This document shows positions 42,915 to 52,757 of a stretch of 64,000 bases of DNA, piece by piece; the first letter of the stretch is position 1; each line of letters starts with the position of its first letter. Made by a program: the position numbers and the translations under genes. The notes under the pieces were generated by a model. The model ran no database searches. It worked only from the letters and a program-made list of their open reading frames with translations, and had not been told where the DNA came from. The DNA is from Candidatus Villigracilis saccharophilus. Lineage in GTDB: Bacteria; Chloroflexota; Anaerolineae; Anaerolineales; Villigracilaceae. Where the stretch lies: NCBI GenBank assembly GCA_016709305.1, contig JADJNA010000010.1, positions 50,088 to 114,087 of the forward strand, in the 5' to 3' direction.

Positions 42915-43796
42915 ATGGAAAGTTCAATACTGTTCGATGACAATGACGTTCAGGCGATGAGAGAGCTAATGGGGCGAATTGCCTCCAGATCAACGATCGT
43001 TGACTTTGATGAGCAAATACTGCTGTCATCGACCAGGGAGACGTCTCGAATCTGGAAACAGGATAATAAAATCGTTGGTTTCGCATTTATGGACGAATAC
43101 AACAATTTATGGTTTGATACCGAAACGGAATTTTCCCTGCTCGATGAGTTGGAAACTGAAATTATCGAGTGGGGTGTTCTTTGTAGAAAAAGACGCATTG
43201 TTAAAATTAGCGCAGAGCATACATTGGATTGCACCTGTAACGCCGATAATAACCGACGCATCAGCACTCTGGAAAATCATGGATTTATCCTCGAACCAGT
43301 TCGCTCTCTACAATATTCACGCCCTCTCAATAAACAAATTGCCGAACATCCACTTCCAGCAGGCTTTTCAATTCGTTGCGTAAAAGGCAGGGACGAAGCA
43401 GGGCAACTCGTTGCCTTGCATCGAGCCGCCTTTGGGACAAATAATATGACCATAGAATACCGTTTGGCGATGATGAGCACGCCGCAATATAATCAGGAAA
43501 TGGATTTGGTAGCTGTTGCTTCAAATAATGAATTGGCTGCTTTTTGTGTCTGCGGTTTTGATGATCCAGAGAAAAAAATTGGCACGACCGATCCCATCGG
43601 CACACATCCGTCATATCAAGGAATCGGACTGGGTAGGGCAATAACTTCCGCCGGATTAATCGCCCTTAATAATGCGGGCGCGAACACAGTCAGGCTCGGT
43701 ACAAGCAGTGAAAACATCGCCATGCAGAGACTGGCAATTGCCTTAGGATTTGTTTGCGTCTCCGAAAAACTATGGTTTTCAAAAGCCGTCTCATAG
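42915..43796 (+). CDS. GNAT family N-acetyltransferase, two-lobed
   Basis: 293 residues from ATG 42915, chosen because CGGAG lies 7 nt upstream; the frame stays open to 42852. The N-terminal half is a degenerate GNAT-like lobe. The C-terminal half carries the acetyl-CoA loop THPSYQGIGLGRAITSAGLI and then NTVRLGTSSENIAMQRLAIA, LGF. The overall layout resembles two-domain acetyltransferases such as mycothiol synthase, but the active-site details do not allow naming a substrate. It is the last gene of the accessory island; the base composition matches the cassettes. Confidence 0.82.
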   Translation: MESSILFDDNDVQAMRELMGRIASRSTIVDFDEQILLSSTRETSRIWKQDNKIVGFAFMDEYNNLWFDTETEFSLLDELETEIIEWGVLCRKRRIVKISAEHTLDCTCNADNNRRISTLENHGFILEPVRSLQYSRPLNKQIAEHPLPAGFSIRCVKGRDEAGQLVALHRAAFGTNNMTIEYRLAMMSTPQYNQEMDLVAVASNNELAAFCVCGFDDPEKKIGTTDPIGTHPSYQGIGLGRAITSAGLIALNNAGANTVRLGTSSENIAMQRLAIALGFVCVSEKLWFSKAVS

Positions 43797-43829
43797 CCGC
43801 CCACCGATGAAAAGCTCAGTTCAGGGGCA

Positions 43830-43851
43830 GGGGGGGGGGGGGCGCCCCCCC
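43830..43851. repeat. G13 homopolymer followed by GC-rich run
   Basis: Thirteen consecutive G (43830-43842), CG, then seven C. Unlike anything else in the window; see findings. Confidence 0.9.
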
Positions 43852-43975
43852 GCGGGTCGGCAAAGGATTAAAAACATGGCCTGATCAAAACTCCAAAGGA
43901 ACACGGAATGTTCATTTCAGAAAAGTAGCGCGCGCGAACTTTTGAAGATCGAATTTTCGACAAAGGATTGATCAA

Positions 43976-44015
43976 AACGAGAACGGGACAGCGAATTCGT
44001 TGTCCCGTTCTCGTT
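43976..44015 (-). terminator. Terminator of the LacI-like sensor kinase gene
   Basis: 15-bp perfect inverted repeat AACGAGAACGGGACA / complement around a 10-nt centre, 22 nt past the stop codon on the minus strand. Confidence 0.7.
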
Positions 44016-44036
44016 CCAGAAGAATGATCTTTACTT

Positions 44037-47000
44037 TCACTTCACCAGAGGGATCCGTATAAAGAACGTGCTGCCCGGGAACCTTTCCTCATCCTGTCCT
44101 TCACTCTCCACCCAAAGGCTGCCGTGCAGCGCTTTGACGATGCCGGAGGCGATCGCAAGGCCAAGCCCGGCGCCGCCGCCCTTGTAACTGGTGCGGCTGG
44201 ATGAGTGCAACTCCACCTTGCCCAGTTGATATAACTTCTCAAAGATGATCTTGTGATGCTCCGCATCAATGCCGATACCGCTATCCTTCACGCGGATCTC
44301 CGCGCAGCGGCCGAGGTGCGAATCATCCACTACACATGCAGACACATGGATCGAGCCTCCGTCAGGCGTGAACTTGATCGCATTGACAATGATATGTTCA
44401 AGCGCTTTCTTCAGCAGGTCAGAATCAGCCATCAGCGGGGGGATGTCGCGAATGGCATCCTCGATGCTCACGGTCTGCCCGCGGTTCGCGAGATCTTCCA
44501 TGAAATCCTTATGGATCAGCCGCAGGATCAGGCTCAAATTGACAGACTCAGTATGCGGGGTGATGGACTGGCTGTCGAGACGCGCCACATCCAGCATACT
44601 GGTGACGATCTGCTGCAAGCGGTTGCTGCCCTGCAAGACGCCTTCGACCGCCTGTGACAGCGCGGGGTTGTTTTGAACGAGCGGGTCGATCTGCAGCATG
44701 CCAAGATAACCTAGCACCACGGTCAGCGGGGTGCGCAATTCATGCGCAGCCACCTGAATGAACACGGATTTATTCTGGTCGTGCTTTGCCAGATTCTTAT
44801 AGGCGGCGTTCAACTCTTCCACCCGTTGGGAGACCATGCGTTCCATCATCTGATTGATGCTGGTGACCTCGTTATATAAACGGGCGTTCTCAAGCGCAAC
44901 GATTGCCTGCATCGCAAAGGTGGTTGCCATCAATCCGTCATCATCATTGAACGAGTTCAGCGCTCGGCTGAGCAGCAACAAACCGATCACCTTGCTCTTC
45001 GAATACAGGGGCACACCCAGCCAGGACCGGTCTTTGGGCAGCCATGCGGGTTGTTCCCAGCTATCCACCACTTTTGAATCCTTGACAAGCAGCGTCTCTC
45101 CCTTGCGGGCGACCGCCTTGTAAAAATCAAGTTGATTGACCTTCAGGAAAAAGCCTGAAAGATCCGCATCCACCTCAAACCCGTGATGCGCGCGGATCTG
45201 CGGTCTGCTGTTGACATCCTCGATGAACAAGAGTCCCCGGTCATAAGGCAGGACTGCCTGCAGTTGTTCAAGGATCTGCTGCGGCAGTTTCTCGATCGTG
45301 GTCAGCGACGACAACTGACGCGACGAACGAGCCAGCGCTTCCGCCCCCCGCCGCCGCGCCTGCTCAGACTCATAAAGTTTTTCATTTTTCGCCGCGGCTT
45401 TTTCCGCCGCATCGCGCGCGCGCGCAAGTTCCACTGCGCGTTCACGCGCTTCGTTCAGCAGGCGCTCCACTTCTTTCTTGGCCTGTTCACGCTGCTGGAC
45501 AAGCATCGTCCGCAGCAGCGCGCTGGAAAGCAGATTCTTCAAACGAACATAAATATCCCAATCGGCCGGACCCATTTCAGCCCACATGAACCCGAAACGG
45601 TTGCTCGCCAGGGTCAATGGCATGACGACCGCGTCATAGCGGTGGTCTTCCGGAGTCTTTCCACGCGGCACCAAACCGCCAGTGGCAAGCGAACGCTTTT
45701 CCTTTGGGATGCCAAATTTGTTTTCATCGTACTGCAGCAGCAGTTTGTAACTTTCAGGCGGCGGCGAGGAGATCGAGCCCGGCGCGCTGACATCACTGTA
45801 AAACATGACATACCAGCGTTTGAATCCCAGCAGCGGGAAATTCTTTGAGATGGCACTCCCGATCTCTTCAAGCGACATGGCCGGAGCCATTGAGAAACTG
45901 AAGTTGTTAAGCGCTTCTTCGCGCCGTTCGAACTGCAGGCGGCGATAGGCCTGCGCGCGCTGCGACAGTTCGCCCACCAACAAACGCGCCTGCTGAAATA
46001 GATTTTCCGCCCGCAGCATTGTGGTGGTGCTGGTGATGCCCCCCAGCGCATATTTCCTGAACGTAGAGATCACATTATGCCAGGTGGCTGAATCAAACCC
46101 GTTATCGTGCAATACCTCCACCATGGATTGCACGGTTTTCATAAAGGCGTTGCTCCTGTCTGTGTCGCGCAAACTCGCGAGGAACACATCCCAGGCGCGG
46201 CCAAATACGTCGCGGTATTGATCCTTGAGAGGATCGTTCTCCAGGATACCCGCCGCTCCGAACAAGGCGTAGATGGCGGTATCCCTTTTGTTCTCAAGCC
46301 GCCCGGTATGCGAGACCTCTTTCGGGAGGACGACCGCTCTTTGCACATTCTCCGGCAAACATCCGCACGACCAACGCACGATCAATTGCACCGGCAGAAT
46401 ATTAATGTCATTCACCTGCAAACCGTTCATGCGATTCAATAACGCGCCGAAAGCCTGCCTGCCTGCCTCAATAAAGGATTGATGCACGGTGGTCAGCGGC
46501 ACACCCAGTAATTGGGATTCTTTTACATCATCAAAACCGGTTAATGCTATTTTGTCCGGGACGTGAATGCCGCGCTGCTGCAAAGCCTCCATAACGCCAA
46601 ATGCCATGCGGTCATTGGATGCCGCGATGGCTTGCACCTGAATACCGCGTTCATCAAGCAAGGTACGCACAGCCGCGCGTCCGCTCTCTACTGTGTGATC
46701 TCCCTCCATAACGAATTGTTCTTCGAAAGGGATATCGTGCGTCTTGAGTTCATCCAGATAGGCGTTATAACGCAGGTCAGACTCCAAATGTCCCCTGGGA
46801 CCGCGCACGAAGGCAATGCGTTGATATGCATGCGCTTCGATCAGGTGGCGGATGATTGAACGCATCCCGCCGGTATTATCCGCCATAAAAGAAGATACGC
46901 CCTCCGCCTGTATCGCAAAGGAAGCAACAGGAGCGGGCGCAAAAAGGCTGCAAAAATTCCTGATTTCATCTGCTGAGGTATCGTAACCCATGTCCGCTGT

Positions 47001-47243
47001 GAGCAGAACGCCATCGAACTGCCCTGGCTTGATCAGGTCATACAAGCCGTAAGATTGCCTGTCCATACCGTGTGCGGTCAGGGCGGCCGGTTTGCCGCCC
47101 ACAAAATAGATCACATTCGTATCGTGGGTTTTGGCTGATTCCAGGACGCCGGTCATAAATTCTGAGTCTGCCAGGCGGCTTAGCTGCGCGCCAAGTACGG
47201 CAATCGTCTTTCGTTTTCCGTCCAATCTTTTTGTAGGCGACAT
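44037..47243 (-). CDS. Soluble hybrid sensor histidine kinase with LacI-type ligand-binding domain
   Basis: 1068 residues without membrane segments. Residues about 13-290 are a LacI/GalR-type sugar-binding domain (TIAVLGAQLSRLADSEFMTG at the start; 'ASNDRMAFGVMEAL' and 'TGFDDVKESQLLGVPLTTV' near the end) but with no helix-turn-helix in front. A linker region of about 350 residues with an atypical GAF-like fold follows, then a coiled coil (about 590-650) and a GAF domain (about 660-800). HisKA has the phosphoacceptor H834 (AAHELRTPL), and the HATPase ends the protein with DSGIGI and GAGLGLAIASG. A cytosolic sugar or metabolite sensor is inferred. No response regulator is adjacent. TATAAT (47258-47263) is about 15 nt before the ATG. 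Confidence 0.85.
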   Translation of the reverse strand: MSPTKRLDGKRKTIAVLGAQLSRLADSEFMTGVLESAKTHDTNVIYFVGGKPAALTAHGMDRQSYGLYDLIKPGQFDGVLLTADMGYDTSADEIRNFCSLFAPAPVASFAIQAEGVSSFMADNTGGMRSIIRHLIEAHAYQRIAFVRGPRGHLESDLRYNAYLDELKTHDIPFEEQFVMEGDHTVESGRAAVRTLLDERGIQVQAIAASNDRMAFGVMEALQQRGIHVPDKIALTGFDDVKESQLLGVPLTTVHQSFIEAGRQAFGALLNRMNGLQVNDINILPVQLIVRWSCGCLPENVQRAVVLPKEVSHTGRLENKRDTAIYALFGAAGILENDPLKDQYRDVFGRAWDVFLASLRDTDRSNAFMKTVQSMVEVLHDNGFDSATWHNVISTFRKYALGGITSTTTMLRAENLFQQARLLVGELSQRAQAYRRLQFERREEALNNFSFSMAPAMSLEEIGSAISKNFPLLGFKRWYVMFYSDVSAPGSISSPPPESYKLLLQYDENKFGIPKEKRSLATGGLVPRGKTPEDHRYDAVVMPLTLASNRFGFMWAEMGPADWDIYVRLKNLLSSALLRTMLVQQREQAKKEVERLLNEARERAVELARARDAAEKAAAKNEKLYESEQARRRGAEALARSSRQLSSLTTIEKLPQQILEQLQAVLPYDRGLLFIEDVNSRPQIRAHHGFEVDADLSGFFLKVNQLDFYKAVARKGETLLVKDSKVVDSWEQPAWLPKDRSWLGVPLYSKSKVIGLLLLSRALNSFNDDDGLMATTFAMQAIVALENARLYNEVTSINQMMERMVSQRVEELNAAYKNLAKHDQNKSVFIQVAAHELRTPLTVVLGYLGMLQIDPLVQNNPALSQAVEGVLQGSNRLQQIVTSMLDVARLDSQSITPHTESVNLSLILRLIHKDFMEDLANRGQTVSIEDAIRDIPPLMADSDLLKKALEHIIVNAIKFTPDGGSIHVSACVVDDSHLGRCAEIRVKDSGIGIDAEHHKIIFEKLYQLGKVELHSSSRTSYKGGGAGLGLAIASGIVKALHGSLWVESEGQDEERFPGSTFFIRIPLVK

Positions 47244-47353
47244 AGTGGTGTGCAGAAATTATAAGACAGGAGCCATTTATTGGTATTGTTAATATCTTAA
47301 CAATTATCTTTGCGCTCTTTGCGGCACAACGGCAGAGAAAGCATGATGATGCT

Positions 47354-47677
47354 TTACACGCGGATCATGGTCAAAAGCATCTTGAATTTCTGCGCGGCCT
47401 TCAACGCATGCGGTTCATTGGCAGGCATGATGATCACATCACCGGCTTTCAACTCGAATGGTTTACCGGAGATCGTCACCAACGCTGCGCCTTCCAAAAT
47501 GTGGACGAGCGCATCGAAGGGCGCAGTGTGTTCGCTTAAGCCTTGATCTTTATCAAATGCAAAGAGAGTCACGTTACCGGCTTCCGCTTTGGTGATCTGG
47601 CGGCTGACCACCGCGCCGTCCTGGTAATTCACCATTTCGGTGAGAGCAAGAATTTGAGATGTTGGTGCTGTTGACAT
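47354..47677 (-). CDS. Small cupin-domain protein
   Basis: 107 residues, a single cupin barrel: motif 1 region LSEHTAPFDALVHILEGAAL and motif 2 DVIIMPANEPHALKA. The metal-ligand histidines of motif 1 are partly replaced (one His in SEHT), motif 2 keeps the PxxxPH His. Such small cupins act as isomerases, dioxygenases or sensors; no assignment is possible. GAGGT precedes the ATG. It stands alone between the sensor kinase and the protease, with its own short intergenic flanks. Confidence 0.85.
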   Translation of the reverse strand: MSTAPTSQILALTEMVNYQDGAVVSRQITKAEAGNVTLFAFDKDQGLSEHTAPFDALVHILEGAALVTISGKPFELKAGDVIIMPANEPHALKAAQKFKMLLTMIRV

Positions 47678-47735
47678 ATGTACCTCACAAATATTTAAGT
47701 GTAATGTCCGGAGGCACTACACTTCATAAACGCAA

Positions 47736-49742
47736 TTATCGAATTTCGACCTGATACCCGGCGTGTTCACGCGTGAAGCGGGTTGTGCCGGTCACCACCA
47801 GGTAGGCTGTATCACCGGGTTTCAAAGAGAGCTGGATCTCTGCCGTCTGGTTTTCGGTGAGCGGGATCATCTTCACGCTTGAGTCAGCGGTCAGGAGCAG
47901 TGCCAATCTAAAGGTTTGAGGAAGAACGTTTTCGACTCGCGCGAATCCCTCAGCCGCCCAGCCGCCGTCATCCGATTCAAAATCGGAATTGTAGCCTGCC
48001 GCCTCAAGCGAGATGTCATCCACCAAAAGCCCGGCGCCGTTGATCGCCGCGTCGGTAATATATTCAAAGCGGACAGAGATCTTCATGCCGGCATATTGTG
48101 AAAGGTCCACAGTCTCTTCGATCCAGCCATTGGTTGCGCCGGTATACCCCCAGCCATACGCGTTACCGGAAGGGTTGTAATCTGTGCCTGAGGGGGTCTT
48201 GATGATCTGCCATGCTTCGCCGTCTTCTGAGACTTCGAGATACAGGTAATCCCAGTTCTCTTCAATGTCGTACCAGGTTTGAAATGACATGCTGATCGGG
48301 GCGCTGACGTTGGTGAAGTCAAATTCTTTTGTCAAGGTCATATCCGACTCATCGCCTTTGTTTGACCAGAACGCGTACTTTCCGGAAGATGCGTCGGTGG
48401 GCAGCAAGCCTGTGACCGTGGAGCCTGTGAAAGATAGTGTGTATTCGCCCGCGCATTCGATGGCGATGTAATCCACACCATATTGGTGGACATCACGGGT
48501 GAGTGAGGACTGTGGACAATCTGTGATCGTTTCAGTGGCGGAGGCACGCGGCGCTTCGGGATAATTGTTATAGATATAACGTCCGTCGCCGACAGAGCCG
48601 TCCAGGAGGAAGTTGGTCACTGCCCAATCGATGAAGAAATCATCGGCTGTGATCGGTTTGCCCGTCGCAGGATCGGTGATATTCAGGTCGGAGAGGGTAT
48701 CGTCTATGCTGGTCAGGTCATTCTCAGGGTTGCTGGTCAGCGCCTTCGAAGCTGTTTCTCCAAAACGGTCGAGGAAATAGGTCAGGAAAAGGAAGCTCTC
48801 GCCATAGTGCGCGGAAAAATCAGGCGAAGAACTATCCTCCCAGGTATTCAATTGCAGGTCGGGATTTTGAATATATAAATAATCTGCAGAACCAACGCCA
48901 TAGCCATTGATGAACGCGCCTACTTCAGCAAACCCTTCGGACAACCAGCTGACATCGTTGCGGTCGGATGGGAATTGGATCATGTGCACGAATTCATGCG
49001 CAAGGGTTGCATAGGTATATTCATCGCCGAGATCCTGAGTAGTGCCGATCACAAAGGACTCATGTCCGTTGGAATATTTCTTAACGATTGGATTGAACTG
49101 ATCAGATGAATTGTAATACCCGGCAATGTTCGATCCAATATCATTCGCATATAACACAAAGATATGCGGATCTCCATCCACACCCGGTGTCCATTCACTG
49201 CCGAAGAACTCACGGTCTTTGGGATAGATCTCCTTTTCAAACGTATCCATCAAAGCCTTCATATCGTTTTCGTTCACATCTGTCCCATTTTCCACCCAGA
49301 AATAGGTGTGGTCGGTGACGTAGCGCAGGGTGGCATCCATTTGACGGTGCTCCTGTGTGTCCGAGTTCATGACCCAGAATTTTTCCGCGTCTCCCAAGTT
49401 GTAAGCTTTGGACTCAACGGTGGTTGGGATATCGCATAATCCCTGCAGACGACAGGCGAGTTCATACGGATCATTTTCCGGGACCAGGCTTTGCTCAATG
49501 GTGGTCAGCGTTTCATTTGAGATCGTATCTGCGGGCGGACGCACGACCTCCGGCACACTCGTGGGGGTAAGTACTTCTTCAATAATGGGTGAAAAGGGGT
49601 CGTTGCCTGTTATTTGAGCTGTCTGGGTGTACATGTAGTATCCATACCCGCCTATGCCGGCCACCAGCAGACAGATACAGCATAACGCAGCGATTATCCC
49701 TATTATTATGATCAACGTGCTATTTGTTTTATTTTCCATCAT
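47736..49742 (-). CDS. Secreted immune-inhibitor-A-like metalloprotease
   Basis: 668 residues. N-terminal membrane anchor (about 9-35), then a Pro/Thr-rich linker, then a zinc-protease domain with HEFVH (249-253) and the downstream WLSEGFAE Glu269, the usual gluzincin-type third ligand. The C-terminal half (about 430-640) is a beta-sandwich region with the sequence LEVSEDGEAW and a 'LLVDDISLEA' strand, as in the C-terminal domain of immune inhibitor A (M6) proteases. It is expected outside the cell, degrading proteins. AAAGGA lies before tandem ATGs (49742 and 49739). Confidence 0.85.
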   Translation of the reverse strand: MMENKTNSTLIIIIGIIAALCCICLLVAGIGGYGYYMYTQTAQITGNDPFSPIIEEVLTPTSVPEVVRPPADTISNETLTTIEQSLVPENDPYELACRLQGLCDIPTTVESKAYNLGDAEKFWVMNSDTQEHRQMDATLRYVTDHTYFWVENGTDVNENDMKALMDTFEKEIYPKDREFFGSEWTPGVDGDPHIFVLYANDIGSNIAGYYNSSDQFNPIVKKYSNGHESFVIGTTQDLGDEYTYATLAHEFVHMIQFPSDRNDVSWLSEGFAEVGAFINGYGVGSADYLYIQNPDLQLNTWEDSSSPDFSAHYGESFLFLTYFLDRFGETASKALTSNPENDLTSIDDTLSDLNITDPATGKPITADDFFIDWAVTNFLLDGSVGDGRYIYNNYPEAPRASATETITDCPQSSLTRDVHQYGVDYIAIECAGEYTLSFTGSTVTGLLPTDASSGKYAFWSNKGDESDMTLTKEFDFTNVSAPISMSFQTWYDIEENWDYLYLEVSEDGEAWQIIKTPSGTDYNPSGNAYGWGYTGATNGWIEETVDLSQYAGMKISVRFEYITDAAINGAGLLVDDISLEAAGYNSDFESDDGGWAAEGFARVENVLPQTFRLALLLTADSSVKMIPLTENQTAEIQLSLKPGDTAYLVVTGTTRFTREHAGYQVEIR

Positions 49743-49897
49743 AATTTTCCTTTGGAGCAAAGAGATCTATTGATGATACCGTTTTTTACTAAAAGCAGGA
49801 TTAGGAAAAGAGGAAAGATAACTTACGCCATCCTTCCTCTTTATAAACTGGTCGCTACGCTTTTCAGAAAAATCCTTGAATGCAGAAGCGAATAAAA

Positions 49898-50539
49898 TCA
49901 TCCAAAACGCTCTTCGCGCCAGATATCCGCGCGGTTATGATAACCGGCCTGCTCCCAAAATCCACGCTTGTCACGCGGCATGAATTCCAGGGATCTCAAC
50001 CACTTCGCGCCCTTCCAAAGATATGGGGTTTCCAAATCCTTTTTGGCAGGGATGAATCCAACCATTCCGCGCAAAGGATAGCCGTGATCGGGCGTGATCG
50101 GCTCGCCGTCCAAATGGGTGGCGAGCAAAAAATTATCCTGCAGAACAACTTCCAGCGGCAGGTTGACCGTGAATCCGTATTCGGCGTGCTGCATCACATG
50201 CGTCGCGCTCGGCTTGATCTTGATCAGGCCATTCTCCACCATCGTTTTGACAGAAACGCCTTCCCAGGTTGTATCGGCCTTACTCCAGCGCGTCACGCAA
50301 TGGATATCCATCTTGATGGCGGTGCGCGGCAGTTGATTGAACTCAGCCCACGACCAGCGTTTTTCCTCTTCCACCTCGCCCCATACGCGCAGATCCCACG
50401 TGGCGGCGTTAAATGACGGCACAGGTCCATAGTGAAGAACGGGGAACTTTAATGTCAATGACTGTCCGGGGGGCAGTCTATTCTCGGCGCGGATGCGATC
50501 TTCTTCCTTGCGGCGGTCAAAACCTTCGAATGAGAACAT
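49898..50539 (-). CDS. Sulfite-oxidase-like molybdopterin oxidoreductase
   Basis: 213 residues, a sulfite-oxidase molybdopterin domain (PF00174): RENRLPPGQSL region, then DIHCVTRWSKADTTWEGVSV with the Cys (about residue 80) that ligates molybdenum, and 'DHGYPLRGMVGFIPAKKDLETPY' with the usual Arg/Lys-rich cofactor contact. No signal peptide, so it is cytosolic, like YuiH of Bacillus. The electron acceptor and substrate are unknown. GAGG lies 8 nt before the ATG. Confidence 0.9.
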   Translation of the reverse strand: MFSFEGFDRRKEEDRIRAENRLPPGQSLTLKFPVLHYGPVPSFNAATWDLRVWGEVEEEKRWSWAEFNQLPRTAIKMDIHCVTRWSKADTTWEGVSVKTMVENGLIKIKPSATHVMQHAEYGFTVNLPLEVVLQDNFLLATHLDGEPITPDHGYPLRGMVGFIPAKKDLETPYLWKGAKWLRSLEFMPRDKRGFWEQAGYHNRADIWREERFG

Positions 50540-50745
50540 GGTTTACCTCACTTTCCAAAATATACAATTGCAGCATTAAGTAGACTCGGTATGGTATATC
50601 GATGTTACCTGGTAAAGATTATAGTATTCTTAACTTGCATTGCTTTTTGATTTAAAGATGCAAATAGATTGCAAGTAAAGTTTTTGATTATTTTCGAAGT
50701 ATAACCTCTTATAATGGAGCCATATCAAAAGTGCGAGGAGAAGAA

Positions 50746-52641
50746 ATGAAAACATATAGCTTTAAACAAAGGTTTCAATATTGGTTCGATAATTATATGG
50801 CGCGTGGATCAGGCGCGATGCTCACAGGGTTATTCGTTTTATCCGCGTTGATCATCTTTATCGCGGCGGCGCTGGTCAAGATCACCAACAGCGCTCCTGA
50901 GGGAGTTGGCTTTTTTGGGGTAGCCTGGATGAGTCTGCTGCGCACATTGGACTCGGGAACGATGGGCGGCGATTCAGGCAGCCCGTTCTTTCTTTTCATG
51001 ATGCTGATCGTTACATTCGGGGGCGTTTTTGTTGTCAGCGCACTGATCGGTATTATTAATAACAGCATCGAAGATAAAATGGACGAACTTCGCAAAGGAC
51101 GCTCGCAGGTCCTTGAAAACGATCACACGGTCATTCTCGGCTGGACACCGCAGGTGTTCACCATCATTTCCGAGATCGTCCTCGCCAACGAGAGCCGCAA
51201 AAGCGGGGCGGTCATCGTTGTCCTGGCAGATGAAGACAAGGTCGAGATGGAAGACGCCATCAATGAGCGCATTCCGGATACGAAAAACACAAAAGTCATC
51301 TGCCGTTCAGGAAGCCCGATCGACCTGACCGATCTTGAGATCGCGAGCCCGCATAGCGCGCGCTCCATTATCGTTCTCGCAGAAGGCGCGGACCCTGATA
51401 CGCATGTCATCAAATCCGTGCTGGCGATCACCAATAATCCCAACCGCCACGCGGAGCCGTATCACATTGTCACGCAGATCCGCAACCCCAAAAATATGGA
51501 CGTGGTCAAGATGATCAGTGCGAAGGATACAGTTCAGCCGATCCTTACCAACGAACTGATTGCGCGCGTGGTTGCGCAGACATCCCGTCAAAGCGGCCTG
51601 TCCCTTGTCTACACCGAGTTGATGAACTTTGGAGGCGATGAGATCTATTTCAAACAGGAACCCGCGCTTGCCGGCAAGAGCTATGGCGAGGCCTTGTTCG
51701 CCTATGAAGCATCCACAGTGATGGGCATTCGCAAAGCGGATGGAACGGTCGCGATGAGTCCATTGGTGGACACACGCATTGAGGCCGGCGACCAGATATT
51801 TGCCCTCGCGGAAGATGATGACAAAATTTTACTTTCCGGACTTTCCCGCATCCCGCTCGACGAAAAGCTAATCCAGATCAACAAGAAAACATCTGGTTCC
51901 AAGGCTGAAAGAGCGCTCATCCTCGGCTGGAATCGTTCCGCAGCCATCATCATCCGCGAACTGGATAATTATGTTCCAAAAGGTTCGCAGGTAACAGTGG
52001 TCGCTGATATCGAAGACCTCGAGCATCAACTCCTGCTGGAAACCGGAAAACTTGTAAATCAAAAAGTTACAGTACAGCAAGGCGACATTCGCAATCGTGA
52101 ATTGCTTGAAAAACTTGAAGCCGCGGAATACGACCATGTCATCGTGCTGGCGTACAGCCACCTCGAGCCGCAGGAAGCGGACGCGATCACCCTGGTCACG
52201 CTGCTGCACCTGCGCGATATTGCCGAGCGTGACGCGACCCCATTCTCGATCGTCAGCGAGATGCTCGACCTGCGCAACCGCGAACTCGCCGAAGCTGCGA
52301 AAGTGGATGACTTTATCGTCAGCGAGCACCTCATCAGTTTGATGATGGCGCAGCTCTCGGAGAATGCAGAATTACTGGGAGTATTCAATGATGTCTTCGA
52401 TCCCGAAGGTGCGGAGATATACCTCAAGCCGATCGGAGATTACGTGGTTACGGGTCAGTCCATTAATTTCTATACAGTTGTCGAAGCTGCCCGAAGGCGC
52501 GGTGAGACCGCTCTTGGCTATCGCCTGATCAACGAGAGCCATGATTCCGAAAAATCCTACGGCATTCACACCAATCCGAAGAAAGCGGAAAAAATTACAT
52601 TTACCACGGATGATAAATTGATCGTCATTGCAGAAAATTAA
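50746..52641 (+). CDS. CASTOR/POLLUX-type ion channel with RCK-like domains
   Basis: 631 residues from ATG 50746 (GCGAGGAG upstream). Two membrane helices (about 27-49 and 83-108) flank a pore-type loop with LLRTLDSGTMGGDSGSPFF. Then two tandem RCK/TrkA-N Rossmann domains: VILGWTPQVFTIISEIVLAN (about 125-) and 'LILGWNRSAAIIIRELDNYV' (about 380-), each followed by an ion-regulated C-lobe. The arrangement and the GWT/GWN motifs are those of CASTOR/POLLUX, which conduct K+ or Ca2+ in plants. The bacterial ligand is unknown. It stands alone, with TATAAT at 50710-50715. Confidence 0.88.
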   Translation: MKTYSFKQRFQYWFDNYMARGSGAMLTGLFVLSALIIFIAAALVKITNSAPEGVGFFGVAWMSLLRTLDSGTMGGDSGSPFFLFMMLIVTFGGVFVVSALIGIINNSIEDKMDELRKGRSQVLENDHTVILGWTPQVFTIISEIVLANESRKSGAVIVVLADEDKVEMEDAINERIPDTKNTKVICRSGSPIDLTDLEIASPHSARSIIVLAEGADPDTHVIKSVLAITNNPNRHAEPYHIVTQIRNPKNMDVVKMISAKDTVQPILTNELIARVVAQTSRQSGLSLVYTELMNFGGDEIYFKQEPALAGKSYGEALFAYEASTVMGIRKADGTVAMSPLVDTRIEAGDQIFALAEDDDKILLSGLSRIPLDEKLIQINKKTSGSKAERALILGWNRSAAIIIRELDNYVPKGSQVTVVADIEDLEHQLLLETGKLVNQKVTVQQGDIRNRELLEKLEAAEYDHVIVLAYSHLEPQEADAITLVTLLHLRDIAERDATPFSIVSEMLDLRNRELAEAAKVDDFIVSEHLISLMMAQLSENAELLGVFNDVFDPEGAEIYLKPIGDYVVTGQSINFYTVVEAARRRGETALGYRLINESHDSEKSYGIHTNPKKAEKITFTTDDKLIVIAEN

Positions 52642-52647
52642 ATCTAT

Positions 52648-52757
52648 GTCGTTGCGAGGAGGATGCTCTTTCTGACAAAGCAATCTCCAATTGGTAAGGA
52701 GATTGCTCACCGCACTAGCATACGGCGCAATTGTCGGGCTAACGCCCTCGCAATGAC
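52648..52757. repeat. Dispersed 'gtcgttgcgagg' palindromic repeat
   Basis: GTCGTTGCGAGG at the left and CCCTCGCAATGAC at the right, with CAATCTCC/GGAGATTG inside. Its right end encodes the last residues of PxpA. Confidence 0.75.
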
